Origin: Vibrio proteolyticus NBRC 13287
GTDB lineage: Bacteria; Pseudomonadota; Gammaproteobacteria; Enterobacterales; Vibrionaceae
NCBI RefSeq assembly: GCF_000467125.1
Contig: NZ_BATJ01000007.1
Span: 124,001 to 188,000, forward strand
Length of the DNA stretch: 64,000 bases
Direction of reading: 5' to 3'
The notes under the pieces are model-generated. The model was given only the letters and a program-made list of their open reading frames with translations, did no database searches and was not told where the DNA came from. Shown one piece after another: positions 62,651-64,000 of this stretch (position 1 is the stretch's first letter; every line of letters starts with the position of its first letter). Position numbers and translations under genes: made by a program.

Positions 62651-63088
62651 TTATACTTTCTTGAACGTCAGCATCCAATGCATCGCTCCAATCCCCACCA
62701 TCATTGCGATAAAAAATGTCCATACCCCAGGGTTACCTAACGCCAGACTCGATACTGCGGGACCTGGGCAAATTCCAGCCACTCCCCAACCGACACCAAA
62801 TAATGCCGCTCCTCTCAGAAGATTCGCATCAATACGCTTATTGTCTGGCACACAAAATGTGTGAGCCATCACTGGCGCCGATGTGTTTCGAATCGCAAAG
62901 AAGTACGCTGGCATGAAGACCATCAAGGCGCCCCCCATCACGAATATCAGACTGGGATCCCACTCGCCAGCAACATCTAAAAAGCCGATCACTTTGGCCG
63001 GATCAGCCATGCCTGATATCACCATGCCTAACCCAAACAACATACCGGAAACCCCAGCAGCCAACCGAAACAACACTTTGTTCATCAT
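62651..63088 (-). CDS. YeeE/YedE-family permease subunit (DUF6691/PmpB-like)
   Basis: 145 residues from the ATG at 63088 (63085 also possible); a longer frame overlapping the upstream gene is rejected. Four to five membrane helices contain the Gly-rich GMLFGLGMVISGM and GVGWGVAGICPGPA motifs with a conserved Cys of the YeeE/YedE sulfur transporters. With the next protein it forms a split thiosulfate- or persulfide-type permease. It is the last gene of the arsR-led operon. Confidence 0.88.
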   Translation of the reverse strand: MMNKVLFRLAAGVSGMLFGLGMVISGMADPAKVIGFLDVAGEWDPSLIFVMGGALMVFMPAYFFAIRNTSAPVMAHTFCVPDNKRIDANLLRGAALFGVGWGVAGICPGPAVSSLALGNPGVWTFFIAMMVGIGAMHWMLTFKKV

Positions 63089-63107
63089 CAAGAATACTCT
63101 CTTATTC

Positions 63108-63527
63108 TCATACGACGTGAAGACGAATAAACACCGTGACACCGGCCACCAGCATGAACGTCATCGTAGCCACAATAGAACGCCGTGATAAACGACCGAT
63201 CCCACAAATGCCATGCCCGCTGGTACAGCCATTCCCCAACCGAGTACCCAAACCGACCAACAAGCCAGCCGCCACCAACATCAAAGTGCTGTAGTTAAAT
63301 TCGTCTGGCGCGTGCTCAGCATAGGCCAGAGCGCCAAGGAATCCACCTGCAACCATACCGACGATAAACATCAATCGCCATGAAAAATCTTCGTGCTTTG
63401 GCGTTAATAGCCCTTTCAAAATGCCACTAATACCAGCAATTTTACCGTTCACTAGTAACAGCATCGTGGCCGAAACGCCCAATAGCACGCCACCTGCTAA
63501 TGATTCCCATGGAAAAGAAAATGACAT
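63108..63527 (-). CDS. YeeE/YedE-family permease subunit (PmpA-like)
   Basis: 139 residues from the ATG at 63527, which has AAGGAG nine bases upstream; a TTG 27 bases earlier is rejected. About four membrane helices, with GVSATMLLLVNGKIAGISGI and LGTRLGNGCTSGHGICG, the family's conserved Cys-containing segment. Pairs like this, next to a BigR-type regulator, are described as PmpAB sulfur-compound permeases in other proteobacteria. Confidence 0.88.
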   Translation of the reverse strand: MSFSFPWESLAGGVLLGVSATMLLLVNGKIAGISGILKGLLTPKHEDFSWRLMFIVGMVAGGFLGALAYAEHAPDEFNYSTLMLVAAGLLVGLGTRLGNGCTSGHGICGIGRLSRRSIVATMTFMLVAGVTVFIRLHVV

Positions 63528-63544
63528 GACTTCACACTCCTTCA

Positions 63545-63865
63545 CTACTGACAAAACACGCTGTGCAAACTGGTGATCAGGTGCGAGATTCTGGGATCCG
63601 CTAAGGAATAAAACACCTGTTGCGACTCTTTTCTCGCCTGAATCATCTGATGCTTTCTCAATACCGTGAGATGCTGAGAAAACGCAGACTGACTGAGCGA
63701 TGAGTTCTTCTGCAACTGACCCGCCCCGACTTCACCTTGCGTTAACTGGCACAACACCATAAGCCGCTCAGGATGCGCCATAATTTTGAGCAGCTCAGCC
63801 ACTTCCTCAACGTTTGATTTCATTTGATCAATGTTGGCTGTATCCATAGAAGGTCTCATACTCAT
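63545..63865 (-). CDS. ArsR-family persulfide-type regulator (BigR/HlyU-like)
   Basis: 106 residues (alternative ATGs two and six codons downstream). The winged helix contains SLSQSAFSQHLTVLRKH. Cys39 in VLCQL and Cys105 at VFCQ are placed as the two redox Cys of BigR, SqrR and Vibrio HlyU, which form a disulfide or tetrasulfide with reactive sulfur. It lacks the arsenic-binding CxC motif. It leads the operon with two YeeE/YedE permeases, so it probably represses them until sulfane sulfur appears. Confidence 0.87.
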   Translation of the reverse strand: MSMRPSMDTANIDQMKSNVEEVAELLKIMAHPERLMVLCQLTQGEVGAGQLQKNSSLSQSAFSQHLTVLRKHQMIQARKESQQVFYSLADPRISHLITSLHSVFCQ

Positions 63866-63907
63866 ACGACTTATTTAGATGTTACTAATAAATGAAACTT
63901 AGTCAAT

Positions 63908-63933
63908 ACTAAATTAGCATTAACAGATTTAGT
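63908..63933. promoter_or_regulatory. Candidate operator of the ArsR-type regulator
   Basis: ACTAAAT-N12-ATTTAGT is a perfect 7-bp inverted repeat 43 bases upstream of the regulator start, in an AT-rich region. Nothing else was identified between 63866 and the window end. Confidence 0.55.
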
Positions 63934-64000
63934 AATATTTACATTAGACTTTGCTAAAATTTAATCTTATAGTAAACGCGTCATCCAGTGTATGGGATAC

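Noticed and set aside
63089-63142. Overlap of the two YeeE/YedE genes
   Set aside because: It arises from an upstream non-family extension; the ATG at 63088 removes the overlap.
1-64000. tRNA, rRNA, CRISPR array, intact IS or prophage
   Set aside because: No direct repeat array, transposase, integrase, phage structural gene or tRNA-like cloverleaf was noticed; a tRNAscan or ISfinder run would be needed to exclude degraded copies.

Overview
The window looks like a stretch of chromosome from a Vibrio (Vibrionaceae, Gammaproteobacteria). The evidence is the set of genes taken together: a heme TonB receptor divergent from a LysR gene, napFDABC followed by the tiny single-helix protein known from Vibrio nap loci, divergent narQP, a FabV-type enoyl reductase, inosine-guanosine kinase and several small Vibrio-type families. 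Species cannot be fixed from this alone. Gene density is high. I saw no tRNA, rRNA, CRISPR array, intact insertion sequence or prophage.

Layout. 1-4.3 kb: the 3' end of a Pat-type acyl-CoA synthetase/acetyltransferase, then a LysR regulator divergent from a heme receptor, with CRP-like and Fur-like sites between them. 4.6-10.2 kb: SgrR-like regulator, thioesterase, M48 lipoprotein peptidase, membrane site-2-type protease and a PhnA/YjdM-like protein. 10.2-14.3 kb: a gene-poor structured stretch, a DUF1127-like small protein, TerC/Alx with a yybP-ykoY-type leader, an unlisted 31-residue membrane ORF and a 5'-nucleotidase without a signal peptide. 14.5-24.2 kb: YbjD-like ATPase/TOPRIM protein, LysR, a FocA-CBS fusion with a leader ORF, YceI/cytochrome b561, lipase and EAL protein.

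24.4-33.1 kb is an anaerobic respiration island: dcuC, narP-narQ and napFDABC plus the 44-residue partner. A NarP-type 7-2-7 operator lies between narQ and napF. 33.1-45.6 kb holds galE, a PAS-GGDEF sensor, 5-oxoprolinase pxpABC facing an FAD oxidoreductase, a YbbAP-type ABC exporter, tesA and fabV. 45.8-58.6 kb holds a GAF-GGDEF-EAL protein, an ABC-class ATPase, small metabolic and hypothetical genes, gsk, a retropepsin-like lipoprotein and an aromatic aminotransferase.

58.6-64 kb: nrdDG, whose upstream region carries a perfect FNR-like site, a pair of NrdR-like boxes 31 bp apart and a DnaA box; then a secreted nuclease-family protein and a BigR/HlyU-like ArsR regulator with two YeeE/YedE permeases. 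A recurring theme is growth without oxygen: nitrate and fumarate respiration, formate transport and oxygen-independent dNTP synthesis. The least explained parts are the 10.2-10.6 kb structured region, the palindrome plus DnaA-box cluster at 40.5-40.6 kb, the focA leader with stacked palindromes, and several very small ORFs.
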